Notes: a model not told the origin generated them from the letters alone. Numbered from the stretch's first letter, positions 27,341 to 36,003 are shown. The stretch: 64,000 bases of DNA from Elusimicrobiota bacterium (GCA_026388095.1 JAPLKL010000074.1:17462-81461), one strand, 5' to 3'. Made by a program: numbers and translations.

Positions 27341-27528
27341 GCGCCCGGCGGTCGTTGTGCCGGGCGCCACCGTCCCGACGCGCAGCGTCGGGACGGAAGA
27401 ACCCTGGGAGTTAGCCCTCTACCGCCCCTGCCCTACGGGCAGGGGCGGTTCCGCGCGACTCTGCGAGTCGCGCGTTATTTTTATACGCTGGACGATATAA
27501 TCACTTGCACGTTGAAGGTGATTATATC
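27341..27528. repeat. Five-hairpin intergenic array
   Basis: The 470-base gap 27250-27719 has no credible gene but holds successive hairpins: 27341-27367 (9-base stem); about 27371-27397 (12-base stem, loop GCA); 27421-27449 (13-base stem, loop TAC); about 27452-27474 (10-base stem, loop TGC); and an AT-rich one at 27494-27528 (11-base stem, 13-base loop). The junction GGCGGTTCCGCGCG between stems is shared with the array at 55956-55992. The remainder, 27529-27719, shows nothing I can name. Confidence 0.6.
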
Positions 27529-27719
27529 CGGGGAGATATAAACATCGGGCCCCTGCATGCGATTCTGGCTGGGGGACTCGGTAGTCCCTTTCGAGCGGGG
27601 CAGCGAATTTCCGCAGTGCTGGAGCGCGGTGCGACTGCACAGACAAGGAGGACACCGCCCTTCAGCTAAAAGCGGCCGTGCTCAAAAAGCGGCGGACGCC
27701 TGGACGAGGCCGTCGGGTC

Positions 27720-29903
27720 CTAGAAACCCAGCAGCCTGAGCGCTGCCGCGGGTCCGCCCAGAGCCCACACCGCCAGTCCCAGAGCGGCTCCGACGCCGAG
27801 CACCAGCCAGCCATAGAGGGCGGCGTGCCCCTTCTCAGGGGCATAGGGGTCCTCCAGGCAGCGCACCGAGTCCGCCGGGAGCTTGGCCACGGAGGTCAGG
27901 GCCGCGCCGAAGGGGATGTTGATCCGCATCAGGCCGTTGATGGCCCAGCCGTTGGCGTCGAGCAAGGGGCCCAGGTTGCGCTGGCGCAGCTTGAGCCAGG
28001 CCAGGAAGGCGGACGGCCCGGAGACCGCCGCGAACGCCGCGACGAAGGCCAGGGGCTTCTGCCACCACACCAGGGCCGCGAACGCCTCCACCAGCTTGCC
28101 CACGCCCGCGGCTATGCCGCCCACGGCCAGGCCGATGGCCGCGAAGATGCCGGCGAACTTGGCCACGTCGAAGGGCGGCTCCTTGGCCGGAGCCTTGCCC
28201 TCGTCCACGGCCTTGACCCGGCTCTCCAGCTCGGCCCCCATTTTCTCGGTCACGGCCTTGTCCCTTGCCGAGGCGATCTTCTCGATCTGCTCGCCCAGGA
28301 AGCGCGCCAGCCGCTTGTACGGCGACCAAATGGACTGCCGGACGCTGATCGGGTGCTCGATGACCTTGACCACGGTGGCGTCCCAGTCGCGCCCCTGCCG
28401 GTCGTAGAAGACGCCGTTGCGGCCCACGAAGATGTGGTCCGAGTCGCCCCCGGTCAAAGCCGCGGCCACGGTCATCCTCTCGGCGGAGTCCTTGCGGCTG
28501 CAATCGCAATAGAGCAGGAAGGTCCGGCTCGCCGAGGCCAAAGCCCCGTGCTTGGCGGCGTCCGCCACTTTGATGCAGAGGTCGCAGGAGCGGCCGTCGA
28601 TGTAGAGCCTGCCGGCCTGGAACACGGCCTCGCCGCGCTTGCGGTAGAACTCGGCGAAGGAGACGAAATTCTTGAGCAGGCGGCCCAGGTCGCGGTGGTA
28701 GCGGACCAAGCGGTCCACCGCCGCGATGGCCTCGAATTCGGGCTTGAGGGCCAGGTCCCGGGCGATGAGCTCAACCACCGCCTTCTCGCCTCCCCCGGCA
28801 AGGACCTCCCGCACCCGCTCCAACCCCAGAGCCTCGACTGCGGCCGCGGGCTTGGCGGCCAGCCAACTTTCGTACGGGACGAAGGCCTTATGGATGCGGC
28901 CCCAGCCGTCTTCCGGCAGAGCGCTCAGGTCCTCTCCCATGAGGGGCGCCACGACCCGCGCGCGGAGATCCTCCAAAGCGCGGCGCCAGGCCGGGTTGAC
29001 CCCGCCGCGCAGAGGGAGCTTGCGCTCGGCCTCCACGCGGGCCAGCGGGAGCGCGCGGATATCCTCGGTCCCCTCCGTCAGGGCCTTCGCGGCCATGGCC
29101 GCGAAGGCCTCTTCCGTGCGGTTGAGAGGTCCGGCGGCGCGCGGGTCGAAAGCCGCCAGGCGGCAGCGCACGAAGTAGTCGTCCACCTTGCCCCGCACGG
29201 CCTGCCAGGCCGAGAAAGCGGCGGGCGTATCGGCCCCCATGGGCAGGATGGGCGGCTCCCCCGCCCGGCGTTCCTCGGCCCGCCGCCACCAGTCCGAGAA
29301 AGCGCGGCATTGCGCGAAGAAGGCCTCGGCCTTGGCCTGGGACACGCCCGGCTTGCCGCTGCGGTCGGTCTCGACGCCCATGGTCTTGAGGATATCTTCC
29401 AGAAGCCGGCGAGTGCCCTCGTCGGCGGCCGACTCCGTGGGGACGATGCCGTCTCCGTTGAGCTTGGTCTGGCTGAAGATGAGCGTCGTATCGGCCGTGT
29501 CCGCGGGAGAGATCTCCGGCGCGCCGGCCTTCCCGAGGTTGGAGAGTATCTGCCGGGCCGACGCCAGTATCCGGGACCCGAACTCGTCGCGTTCGTCGAT
29601 GGCGGCGAGGGGCAAGGAGTCCCTCCCATCCAGCAGTCCCGCCGGGTCTTTCAGGAGTTTGAGGGTCCAGCGCACGGCCTCCAGGACCTCGGGCGCGCGG
29701 ATGCGGCCGTCGCCGTCCGTGTCCATGAGCTGGAGGGTCCGCGCGTCGAACTCCAGGCCCTTGGTCGGGCAGCTCAGAGCCACCCAGAGCTTGGGGTCGA
29801 GCTCGGCCAGCGCGGCCAGGTCCTCGCCCGAGCGCAGGTCGACCTGGTCGATGCCCCCGGCGCGGAAGAAGCGCCAGGTATGACCCTTGACCGGGGCAGC
29901 CAT
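27720..29903 (-). CDS. EF-hand-containing protein with C-terminal membrane helices
   Basis: A 727-residue protein of unrecognised family. Near residue 60 is a canonical EF-hand loop (LMDTDGDGRIRAPEV), and a second, weaker one follows (TKLNGDGIVPTES). The middle is a long helical region. Around 425-450 are two cysteines (SCDLCIKVADAAKHG) and then LLYCDCSRKD. The last 150 residues have three to four membrane helices. It follows the OmpA-family gene by nine bases on the same strand, so an envelope role linked to calcium sensing is possible, by position only. Confidence 0.65.
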   Translation of the reverse strand: MAAPVKGHTWRFFRAGGIDQVDLRSGEDLAALAELDPKLWVALSCPTKGLEFDARTLQLMDTDGDGRIRAPEVLEAVRWTLKLLKDPAGLLDGRDSLPLAAIDERDEFGSRILASARQILSNLGKAGAPEISPADTADTTLIFSQTKLNGDGIVPTESAADEGTRRLLEDILKTMGVETDRSGKPGVSQAKAEAFFAQCRAFSDWWRRAEERRAGEPPILPMGADTPAAFSAWQAVRGKVDDYFVRCRLAAFDPRAAGPLNRTEEAFAAMAAKALTEGTEDIRALPLARVEAERKLPLRGGVNPAWRRALEDLRARVVAPLMGEDLSALPEDGWGRIHKAFVPYESWLAAKPAAAVEALGLERVREVLAGGGEKAVVELIARDLALKPEFEAIAAVDRLVRYHRDLGRLLKNFVSFAEFYRKRGEAVFQAGRLYIDGRSCDLCIKVADAAKHGALASASRTFLLYCDCSRKDSAERMTVAAALTGGDSDHIFVGRNGVFYDRQGRDWDATVVKVIEHPISVRQSIWSPYKRLARFLGEQIEKIASARDKAVTEKMGAELESRVKAVDEGKAPAKEPPFDVAKFAGIFAAIGLAVGGIAAGVGKLVEAFAALVWWQKPLAFVAAFAAVSGPSAFLAWLKLRQRNLGPLLDANGWAINGLMRINIPFGAALTSVAKLPADSVRCLEDPYAPEKGHAALYGWLVLGVGAALGLAVWALGGPAAALRLLGF

Positions 29904-29912
29904 CTGCGCAGC

Positions 29913-31172
29913 CTACTTGACGCCGGTGAAGCTGGCGATGACGCGCCGGTTCTTGGTGCGGCCTTCCGGGGTCTTGTTGTCCGCGATGGGCTTGGTCGGG
30001 CCGTAGCCTTTGGCCGCGAGCCGGTCCGCGGGAGCTCCGAAGCGGTCGATGAGCGTTCGGCGCACCGCGTCGGCGCGCTGCTGCGAGAGCTTCATATTGT
30101 AGCCCCGGTCGCCCATGCTGTCCGTGTGTCCCTCGATCTCGGCGCTGACCTGCGGGTAGGCCTTGAGGAACTCCGCCACCTTGCGCAGCTTCTCGTCGTA
30201 CTCGGACTTGACCACGGACTTGGCCGTGTCGAACTCGATGAGCAGGTCGATGGAGACCTTCTCACCCTTGGCCGGCGCGGCCATGACGATGGGGGCGGAA
30301 GCCGGAGTCGGAGCCGGGACCGGGGCCAGCAGCTTGACCTGGGACGAGGCCGACTTGGACGGGTCGGCCACGCTGGTCGCCTTGACGATGACCGTCTCAT
30401 CCTTGGTGATGACCGCAGGCGCCGTGTACACGCCGGAGTCCGTGATCGTCCCCAGCTTGGGCTCGAGCGACCATTTCACGGCCTGGTTCGGCGTGCCGCT
30501 GACCGGAGCGGAGAACGACTGGCTGGCGCTGGCGGCGAGCGTAGCCGTCTCCGGCGCCAGGGTGAGGCCAACGATGGCGGGAGCCGGAGCGGGCTTGGGC
30601 GCGGGCGCGGCCGCGGCTGCGGGCGCCGCCTCGTGGCGGCTGCAGGGGTCGAACCAGTAAGCCAAGGTCAGTCCGAACAGCAGCCCGTGTATCTCATGGC
30701 GTTCCGCCGACTTTCTCCAGACCGGCAGGTAGTCCAGGAAGCCGCCGACGGCGACGTTCTTGTGGACGAAGTAATCGGCGCCCACGCCGAGCTTGCCGGT
30801 GAAGGTGGTATGCCGGCCGACCTCGTCGCGCTTCACGTCCGAGGCGCCCAGCCCGAGGTGCACGTTGGGGTTCCAGCGGGAGTCCGGCTTGAGGTTGTAA
30901 TAGCCGTTGAGCAGGACGGGCTGGACCCTGATGCCGTCCTTGCCGAAGCCCACATTGTCGTAGGAGAGGCCGAGACTCAGGTTCTTGTTGAGGCCGTAGC
31001 GCAGGAAGCCGCCCAGAAGCGGCCCGACGGTCGCATGCTGGCTCACCCAGGCCGATCCCACGGGCACGCCCGCGCCCACGGCGCCGCCCACGGCGAAACG
31101 GCCGGTCAGATCCTCGGCGCGCAGGGGCGCGCTGAAAAGCAGGGCCAGGGCCAAAGTCGATGCCAGTCTCAT
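29913..31172 (-). CDS. OmpA-family outer-membrane protein
   Basis: A 419-residue protein: signal peptide (to about LRAE), N-terminal eight-strand barrel-like region (about 22-205), Ala/Pro linker, an Ig-like domain (about 225-310, with SGVYTAPAV typical of bacterial Ig-like repeats), a second linker, and an OmpA C-terminal peptidoglycan-binding domain (about 325-419). The last has AEIEGHTDSMGDRGYNMKLS and QRADAVRRTLID. It ties the outer membrane to the wall. It has an AGGAGA SD (31187-31182, minus strand), so it is one of the SD-led genes, and is divergent from the AsmA-like gene. Confidence 0.9.
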   Translation of the reverse strand: MRLASTLALALLFSAPLRAEDLTGRFAVGGAVGAGVPVGSAWVSQHATVGPLLGGFLRYGLNKNLSLGLSYDNVGFGKDGIRVQPVLLNGYYNLKPDSRWNPNVHLGLGASDVKRDEVGRHTTFTGKLGVGADYFVHKNVAVGGFLDYLPVWRKSAERHEIHGLLFGLTLAYWFDPCSRHEAAPAAAAAPAPKPAPAPAIVGLTLAPETATLAASASQSFSAPVSGTPNQAVKWSLEPKLGTITDSGVYTAPAVITKDETVIVKATSVADPSKSASSQVKLLAPVPAPTPASAPIVMAAPAKGEKVSIDLLIEFDTAKSVVKSEYDEKLRKVAEFLKAYPQVSAEIEGHTDSMGDRGYNMKLSQQRADAVRRTLIDRFGAPADRLAAKGYGPTKPIADNKTPEGRTKNRRVIASFTGVK

Positions 31173-31276
31173 GATGGTCTTTCTCCTATATGTCCGACAA
31201 GTGCATTATCCAAATTTGGAGCCTTAAAGTCCATTATTCTCCCCGGGGCGAGCAGGACTGCTATAATCTGCGCGTC

Positions 31277-31930
31277 ATGAAAAAAATCCTCCTTTACGGC
31301 GCCGGGACCTGCGCCGCGGTCGCGGTCATCGCGGCCGTGGTCATGTACCTGAAGCTGGGCGCCATCGTGAAGGCCGCGGTGGAGACTTGGGGCCCCAAGG
31401 CGACGCGCACCGAGGTGCGCCTCGCTTCCGTGAGCCTCTCCCCCTTCTCCGGCAGCGGCCGCATCAAGGGCCTCTTCATCGGCAACCCCGCCGGCTTCAA
31501 GACTCCCGGCGCCTTCCGCATGGACTCGGTGCGCCTGACCGTGGACCTCAAGTCCCTGCGCGGCGACCACGTGAAGGTCAAGGAGATCGTGGTGGAGAGC
31601 CCGGAGGTCACATTCGAGGGCAGCCTCTCGGGCAGCAACCTCTCCCGCATCCAGAAGAACGTGGAGTCCTTCGCCCCGGGGCTGAAGGTGGAGATCGGGC
31701 TCTTCAAGGTCACTGACGGCAAGGTCAACCTCAGCCTGACCGCTCTCGGGAGCAAGAGCCTGACCGTTCCCCTGTCGGACATCGAGTTGCGCGACATCGG
31801 CCGCAAGTCCGGCGGCGCCACGGTCGGGGAGGCCGCCAAGGTGATGTTCGGCGCGTTCACGGCAGCGGCGCTCAGAGCCGCAGGCGGGGCCACAGGCCTG
31901 GTCAAGGGGCTCTTCGGCAAGAAGAAATAG
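31277..31930 (+). CDS. AsmA-like membrane-anchored protein
   Basis: A 217-residue protein with an N-terminal membrane anchor (ILLYGAGTCAAVAVIAAVVMYL) and a beta-rich extracytoplasmic part with the pattern of AsmA/DUF748-type proteins: LASVSLSPFSGSGRIKGL, then LFIGNPAGFKTPGAF, then alternating strands such as VKEIVVESPEVTFEG. Larger relatives move lipids or limit outer-membrane protein assembly; this one is far shorter. The start at 31277 is preferred over an upstream ATG because TATAAT (31262-31267) ends nine bases before it. It ends in a basic tail. Confidence 0.7.
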   Translation: MKKILLYGAGTCAAVAVIAAVVMYLKLGAIVKAAVETWGPKATRTEVRLASVSLSPFSGSGRIKGLFIGNPAGFKTPGAFRMDSVRLTVDLKSLRGDHVKVKEIVVESPEVTFEGSLSGSNLSRIQKNVESFAPGLKVEIGLFKVTDGKVNLSLTALGSKSLTVPLSDIELRDIGRKSGGATVGEAAKVMFGAFTAAALRAAGGATGLVKGLFGKKK

Positions 31931-31954
31931 CGGGACGGTGCCTGCCCTGCGCTC

Positions 31955-33226
31955 TCAGTAGTCGCAGGGGCTCGCCTGGCAGGGCTTCGTGGCGGTCAGC
32001 GGGCAGGCATGCAGCTGCTCGCAAGTCAGGCTGTTGACTTCTTCGCACTTGGCCTTGAGCTGGCAGTGGACCCGGGCGCAGGCGCACATGGCCGCGTAGT
32101 ACCTCTTCCACCACAACCATGACTCATCCTCCGCGCTTTCCGCGCAGACGGAGTTGGCGGCGAAACTGCATTTGATGGTCGGTCCGCAGGAGATGGCCTG
32201 CGAGTTGAGGGCCAGCATCTCATGGCTGGCTTGCTGAACCAGGGGCGTGTAGTACGCGGTGGCCTTGGAGCACTTCTCGGCGTCCGCCCTGGCGGCCTTT
32301 ATGGCGCTCTCGTCGAACCCCGCCCCCCCTCCGCCCCCTCCGCCCGCCGCGGCCAGGGCGGCCGCGCCGCCGGGCAATCCAGCGAGGTCCGGGAGGTCCT
32401 GACTTCCTGCCGAGGCGCCGGAACCGGATGCCCCAGCGGCCGCAACGCCGCCGCCCTGGACGGTCTGGCCGGTCTGGACAGTCTGGACGCCTGATTGGGC
32501 CGGCGCATTGAGGACGGGCTGGCCGCTCGCGACACCGGCGGCCGAGGCCGGCGGCTGGCCCGCAGCGGGAGCGGATTCGGAATGCGCCCCGCGGCCGGCC
32601 AGCACCCGGCCCGGCATCTTGACCTGCGGATCATCTTTCAGACCCCGCGGTTCCGAAAGCTGCTCCAGGGAGGCTTTGTTCTGCCGGGAGAAGGGCGCCA
32701 GCGGGACGCTGACCGGGCGTCCTGTGAAGGCTCTTGCGTCCGTCGCAAAGGGCGGAAGGGATTCGGAGCGCGCCAGGGGCGGGGATGGAGTCACCTGAAG
32801 GCCTTCCCGCGCCGCGCCGGAAGCGGCGCGCGCCGACGCCGAGCTTGCGCCGGGAGCGCCGCGCGCCGGCGCTGAGCCTGAGCCGGCAGCGCGGGCCGCC
32901 TCGGCCTTGGCGGGTGGGAGGGCGCGAGCCCGGTCCGCCTCAGCGGCTGTCCGGACCGGCTGGCTCGCCGTCTCTGCCGCCGGCGAACTGGCGGGCCGGC
33001 TCGGGCCGGCGATCGCCGCCGGGGGCGGCAAGGCCGCGATCGCCGCGAGGCGCTGCGACGCATCGCGCGAGCTCTGCGACGACAATTCGCGGAAGACGAA
33101 GAACCAAGCCACGACGCTGACGAGGCCGACTCCGCCGACGACCAAAAGCGCCGGCTTCCAATTCGATGCGGCGCGTCTGATTAAGGCGGCCAGGAGCAGC
33201 CCGACCCCCGAGTCCTTGTTGAGCAT
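31955..33226 (-). CDS. Anchored Ala-rich protein with Cys-rich C-terminus
   Basis: About 423 residues from the start at 33226 (MLNKDSGVG). A single membrane span (PALLVVGGVGLVSVVAWFFVF) is followed by about 270 residues of low-complexity Ala/Pro/Ser/Gly linker. The compact C-terminal domain of about 110 residues has twelve cysteines (for example SCGPTIKC, MCACARVHC, SPCDY), likely disulphide-bonded outside the cytoplasm. No family is recognised. TATACT lies at 33254-33249, about 22 bases before the start. Confidence 0.6.
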   Translation of the reverse strand: MLNKDSGVGLLLAALIRRAASNWKPALLVVGGVGLVSVVAWFFVFRELSSQSSRDASQRLAAIAALPPPAAIAGPSRPASSPAAETASQPVRTAAEADRARALPPAKAEAARAAGSGSAPARGAPGASSASARAASGAAREGLQVTPSPPLARSESLPPFATDARAFTGRPVSVPLAPFSRQNKASLEQLSEPRGLKDDPQVKMPGRVLAGRGAHSESAPAAGQPPASAAGVASGQPVLNAPAQSGVQTVQTGQTVQGGGVAAAGASGSGASAGSQDLPDLAGLPGGAAALAAAGGGGGGGAGFDESAIKAARADAEKCSKATAYYTPLVQQASHEMLALNSQAISCGPTIKCSFAANSVCAESAEDESWLWWKRYYAAMCACARVHCQLKAKCEEVNSLTCEQLHACPLTATKPCQASPCDY

Positions 33227-33328
33227 CTCAGCGACCGTCCTACTTGGGAGTATACCCCCGTTTCTAGACGGCCGCAAGGGAGCGGAGATGCCGCGCCCGG
33301 GCGAGCACAGCCGCCGGACAGGACTTCC

Positions 33329-33616
33329 TCACGGATATTTTTCTTCGATGTTCCGCAGCCTCGACTGGTAGCCTCTTTCCAGGTCGGATATCCTGCGGAC
33401 GATCGTCCGTTGATACGCGGCTTTGAACTCGCCTTCCACCATCTTCTTGCCATTGGCCAGCAGACGGTCCAACTCGGCCCAGAAGTCTTGCAAGACCCGG
33501 TCTCGCGCCTCGCGCGTCTCTTTCTCGGCCTCCAGCAGCTCCCCTTTGTAGGCTGATTCCTTCTGCAGATGATCGATAAGCTCTTTGTCGTCCTTGAAGC
33601 TTTGCGGCTTCTCCAT
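33329..33616 (-). CDS. Small coiled-coil protein, unknown function
   Basis: A 95-residue, highly charged, all-helical protein with heptad-like spacing (LLEAEKETREARDRVLQDFW, EFKAAYQRTIVRR), probably a coiled coil or helical hairpin. It has no signal or membrane segment. A purine-rich AGGGGGGCGAG stands just before the ATG. Competing open frames on this strand are less protein-like. No family is recognised. Confidence 0.5.
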   Translation of the reverse strand: MEKPQSFKDDKELIDHLQKESAYKGELLEAEKETREARDRVLQDFWAELDRLLANGKKMVEGEFKAAYQRTIVRRISDLERGYQSRLRNIEEKYP

Positions 33617-34014
33617 CTCGCCCCCCTGTCAGGCTCGTTCCAGACAATCTAGCAAATCGATATGCGCCGCTCGAGCCGTCCATAAAAAGTGAGGCGCCAA
33701 GGCAAGCGTCGTTCTATCGACTGCCTTGGCGCCCCAGAGTCTGCCGGGCAACCCGTCCTGAGTCCGGAACGCACCGCGACTGCAACGGCCACTTACGCAC
33801 GGCCCGATGCGGCACCAGCCACGACCTCGGCGTACGGTCCGTTGGAACCACTTCTCGTTACCGACCACTTCGACGACACCGGACTCAGGACAGGCGAGAA
33901 CGCCCGACTCAATGAGTATAACCGGATGCGCGGAATAGTCAAGACCTGCGTCCCTGCCGCACGGATGGCCTTGCCTCCCTTCATTCATTATTAGTAGTTT
34001 CCATTTCAAGGACC
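33617..34014. other. Intergenic stretch with one long-stem hairpin
   Basis: No convincing gene is seen in these 398 bases. A hairpin with 12-base arms (GGCGCCAAGGCA and its complement) lies at 33693-33733 with a 17-base loop. Open frames crossing it on the minus strand (33629-34024) look like chance: odd composition and no start signal. Confidence 0.4.
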
Positions 34015-34461
34015 ATGGGAGCACCGAGCGTCCAGATACTGACCGAGCGGCTGCATTTCTCCACCAAAGGCGCCGGAGACTTGGTGGATATCACGGCCGA
34101 ATTAGGACGACGGCTTGGCCGGACCAAGCTCCAAGCCGGGAACATGACTGTTTTCGGCGTCGGTTCGACCTTGGGCATCACCACTTTCGAGTTCGAGCCC
34201 GGCCTCATCAAGGACATGAAAGCACTCTACGAGCGCCTGGCCCCCTCGGACCGCAGCTACGCCCACGACGAGACCTGGGGCGATGCCAACGGCTTCAGCC
34301 ATCTGCGGGCCGCCTTGCAGGGCCAATCCTTGACCGTCCCCTTTGAAGACGGCCGGCTGCTGCTGGGAACCTGGCAACAGGTCGTTGTGGCCGAGTTTGA
34401 CAACAAGCCCAGGCAGCGGGAAGTGGTGGTCCAATTCGTCGGCAAGCCCTCAGCGCGATGA
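34015..34461 (+). CDS. yjbQ: YjbQ/UPF0047 family protein
   Basis: A 148-residue single-domain protein of the widespread YjbQ/UPF0047 family. Family text is clear: MTVFGVGSTLGITTFEFEPG, SYAHDETWGDANGFSHLRAA, GQSLTVPFEDGRLLLGTWQQ and VVVAEFDNKPRQREVVVQ. Conserved His and Asp residues line a putative metal/phosphate site, and some members have weak thiamin phosphate synthase activity. The true cellular role is unsettled. It lies 23 bases upstream of the pilin start. Confidence 0.92.
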   Translation: MGAPSVQILTERLHFSTKGAGDLVDITAELGRRLGRTKLQAGNMTVFGVGSTLGITTFEFEPGLIKDMKALYERLAPSDRSYAHDETWGDANGFSHLRAALQGQSLTVPFEDGRLLLGTWQQVVVAEFDNKPRQREVVVQFVGKPSAR

Positions 34462-34472
34462 GTCGGATAGTC

Positions 34473-34478
34473 TATAAT
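34473..34478 (+). promoter_or_regulatory. -10 element of the pilin gene
   Basis: TATAAT at 34473-34478 ends six bases before the ATG at 34485. With the normal 6-8 base distance from -10 to transcription start, the mRNA would begin at or next to the start codon. No -35 or SD is apparent. It decides the start: the frame opens nine codons earlier, but those codons would lie inside the promoter. Confidence 0.6.
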
Positions 34479-34484
34479 GACCCC

Positions 34485-34919
34485 ATGAGATCCTCCGCCC
34501 GAACAGGATTCACTCTCATCGAACTGATGATCGTGGTCGCCATCATCGGCATCCTGGCCGCCATAGCGATCCCTAAGTTCGCCTCGCTCATCCGCAAATC
34601 CAACGAGGGGGCATGCAAGGGGAACCTCGGGGCCCTGCGCAGCGCCCTGAGCATCTACTACGCAGACATGGAAGGGCAGTTTCCCGACTTCCTCGGGGCC
34701 ATGACCGTCGGCGGCAAGTACCTCTCGGCCATCCCATCCGCCCACGCCGCCGACTACCATGCCGCCCACAACAACGAGCAGGTGACCCGCGTCAGCGCGG
34801 TGGCCAGCGATTTCGGCGGCTGGCTCTACGACGACATCCCCGCCAGCGGCAACTACGGGAAGGTCGTCGTCAACTGCACCCACACGGACACGAAGGGCAC
34901 TGTCTGGACCGAATACTGA
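34485..34919 (+). CDS. Type IV pilin / pseudopilin
   Basis: A 144-residue prepilin. The type III signal is RTGFTLIELM, with cleavage after Gly8 and Glu at +5, followed by the long hydrophobic helix IVVAIIGILAAIAIPKF. The globular domain is short and has a Cys pair (GACKGN and VVNCTH) that may form a disulphide loop. It could be a major pilin or a type II secretion pseudopilin. The only related gene in the window is the PilB/GspE ATPase at 52363, well separated. Confidence 0.92.
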   Translation: MRSSARTGFTLIELMIVVAIIGILAAIAIPKFASLIRKSNEGACKGNLGALRSALSIYYADMEGQFPDFLGAMTVGGKYLSAIPSAHAADYHAAHNNEQVTRVSAVASDFGGWLYDDIPASGNYGKVVVNCTHTDTKGTVWTEY

Positions 34920-34955
34920 TCCGATCCAAAAAGCCCGCGCCGAAGTTCTAGGGGA

Positions 34956-34983
34956 TTGCCGGGAAAGTGTTGTAGAATATATT
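34956..34983 (+). promoter_or_regulatory. tRNA-Val promoter
   Basis: TTGCCG at 34956-34961 and TATATT at 34978-34983 are spaced by 16 bases and stand five bases before the tRNA 5' end. An overlapping TAGAAT lies at 34973-34978. This is the best two-part sigma-70-like promoter in the window and gives a local reference for -10 geometry. Confidence 0.6.
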
Positions 34984-34988
34984 TTGCC

Positions 34989-35063
34989 GGGCAGTTAGCT
35001 CAGCGGTAGAGCACTGTCCTCACACGACAGGGGTCATAGGTTCAAATCCTATACTGCCCACCA
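34989..35063 (+). tRNA. tRNA-Val (anticodon CAC)
   Basis: A complete cloverleaf: acceptor GGGCAGT/ACTGCCC, D arm GCTC...GAGC, anticodon stem CTGTC/GACAG around loop CTCACAC (anticodon CAC at 35021-35023, reading GUG), and T arm ATAGG-TTCAAAT-CCTAT. The CCA end is encoded (35061-35063). It is preceded by TTGCCG (34956-34961), 16 bases, then TATATT (34978-34983), five bases before the mature 5' end. Confidence 0.96.
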
Positions 35064-35091
35064 CTCTGACTTGCTTCGTCAGCATCTGATG

Positions 35092-35119
35092 AGCCGCCCC
35101 CAAGGGCGGCTTGCTTTTT
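35092..35119 (+). terminator. Rho-independent terminator after tRNA-Val
   Basis: Stem AGCCGCCC (35092-35099) / GGGCGGCT (35104-35111) with a four-base loop is followed by TGCTTTTT. It ends the tRNA transcript about 29 bases past the CCA. Confidence 0.85.
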
Positions 35120-35425
35120 CTGATGCGATGCCTGAATCGTCCCGGCTGGATGATTCCGCGCTATTCGATCAAGCGCACCCGCTAATTCGATTCCGTTTCC
35201 TTACTTGACCGGACATAAGCACCCGCCCTACGCCGGCTCATCGTAACAGGGAGGATTGGTAGCTTCTCCAACTTCCTCTCCATCGCCATCCGGATCGGGG
35301 GTATCGGCCCATGGCGCCCAACCGGAGGCCTAAGGCGTTTGGGCCCATTGCTAGAGGCGGGATAGGGCTCTGGCCTCAGGCGGCCGGAAGCCGCGCCTAG
35401 TACACTTTGTACAGGACATTAAACC
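35120..35425. other. Intergenic stretch, no gene seen
   Basis: About 300 bases between the tRNA terminator and the next gene. No convincing gene is found. 35235-35261 resembles 36194-36220 (22 of 27 bases, same orientation), so the ORFan between them is bracketed by imperfect direct repeats. TACACT at 35401-35406 may be the -10 of the next gene. Confidence 0.35.
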
Positions 35426-35439
35426 AGGAGGTTCCCATA

Positions 35440-36003
35440 ATGAAATCTGTCGCAATGGCCCTCGTCGTCTTGGGACTGCCGCTGTCGTTCGTGTTTGCCA
35501 CTCCAGCCCAAGACGCTCCGGGAACGGATCTCTCCGGGAATTTCGCCGTAGCCCTGGAGACGACTCGCCAAGGATCGGCGCAGCTCAAGAAGAGCATCGC
35601 CGCTGGCCAGGCCCAGGTCGCGCAGTCGATCTATGAACCGATCAGCATGGAGCAGGTGGTCCTTAAGAAGAGCCGGATGATGGCGATCGCCACCTCGAAG
35701 CCATATCAGGTCAGAGGGCGCAACGAGAGCGCCTATGGCGTGATCACCAATTGGGCTTGGCAGAACTATGCTGAGAAGCAGACCGAGTTCCTCCTGCGGC
35801 GGCTGGACTTCGTCCGCGACCTCATCGCATACGCCAGAACCCACCAACCCGACCCGCAGATCATGGAGATCATCCATTGGGCACGGAGCACGAAGTTCGC
35901 CATGATGAACCATCCCGAGGGCCAGGACTACGAGAACAATTCGATTTATCCTTTCTTGAAAGACGAGGAGTTCGCGGTCTTGCCGCCAGCCTACCAGAAG
36001 TAG
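35440..36003 (+). CDS. Secreted protein of unknown function
   Basis: A 187-residue protein from the ATG at 35440, fixed by a full AGGAGGT SD (35426-35432). It has a signal peptide (VAMALVVLGLPLSFVFA) and then a mostly helical body with aromatic-rich segments (AYGVITNWAWQNYAEKQ, LLRRLDFVRDLIAYA). No family is recognised. The conventional SD and somewhat lower GC set it apart from the leaderless-type neighbours and may reflect a foreign origin. Confidence 0.65.
   Translation: MKSVAMALVVLGLPLSFVFATPAQDAPGTDLSGNFAVALETTRQGSAQLKKSIAAGQAQVAQSIYEPISMEQVVLKKSRMMAIATSKPYQVRGRNESAYGVITNWAWQNYAEKQTEFLLRRLDFVRDLIAYARTHQPDPQIMEIIHWARSTKFAMMNHPEGQDYENNSIYPFLKDEEFAVLPPAYQK

Noticed and set aside
33629..34024. 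131-codon minus-strand open frame before yjbQ
   Set aside because: Unusual composition, no start signal, overlaps a hairpin and the yjbQ start; no recognisable domain.
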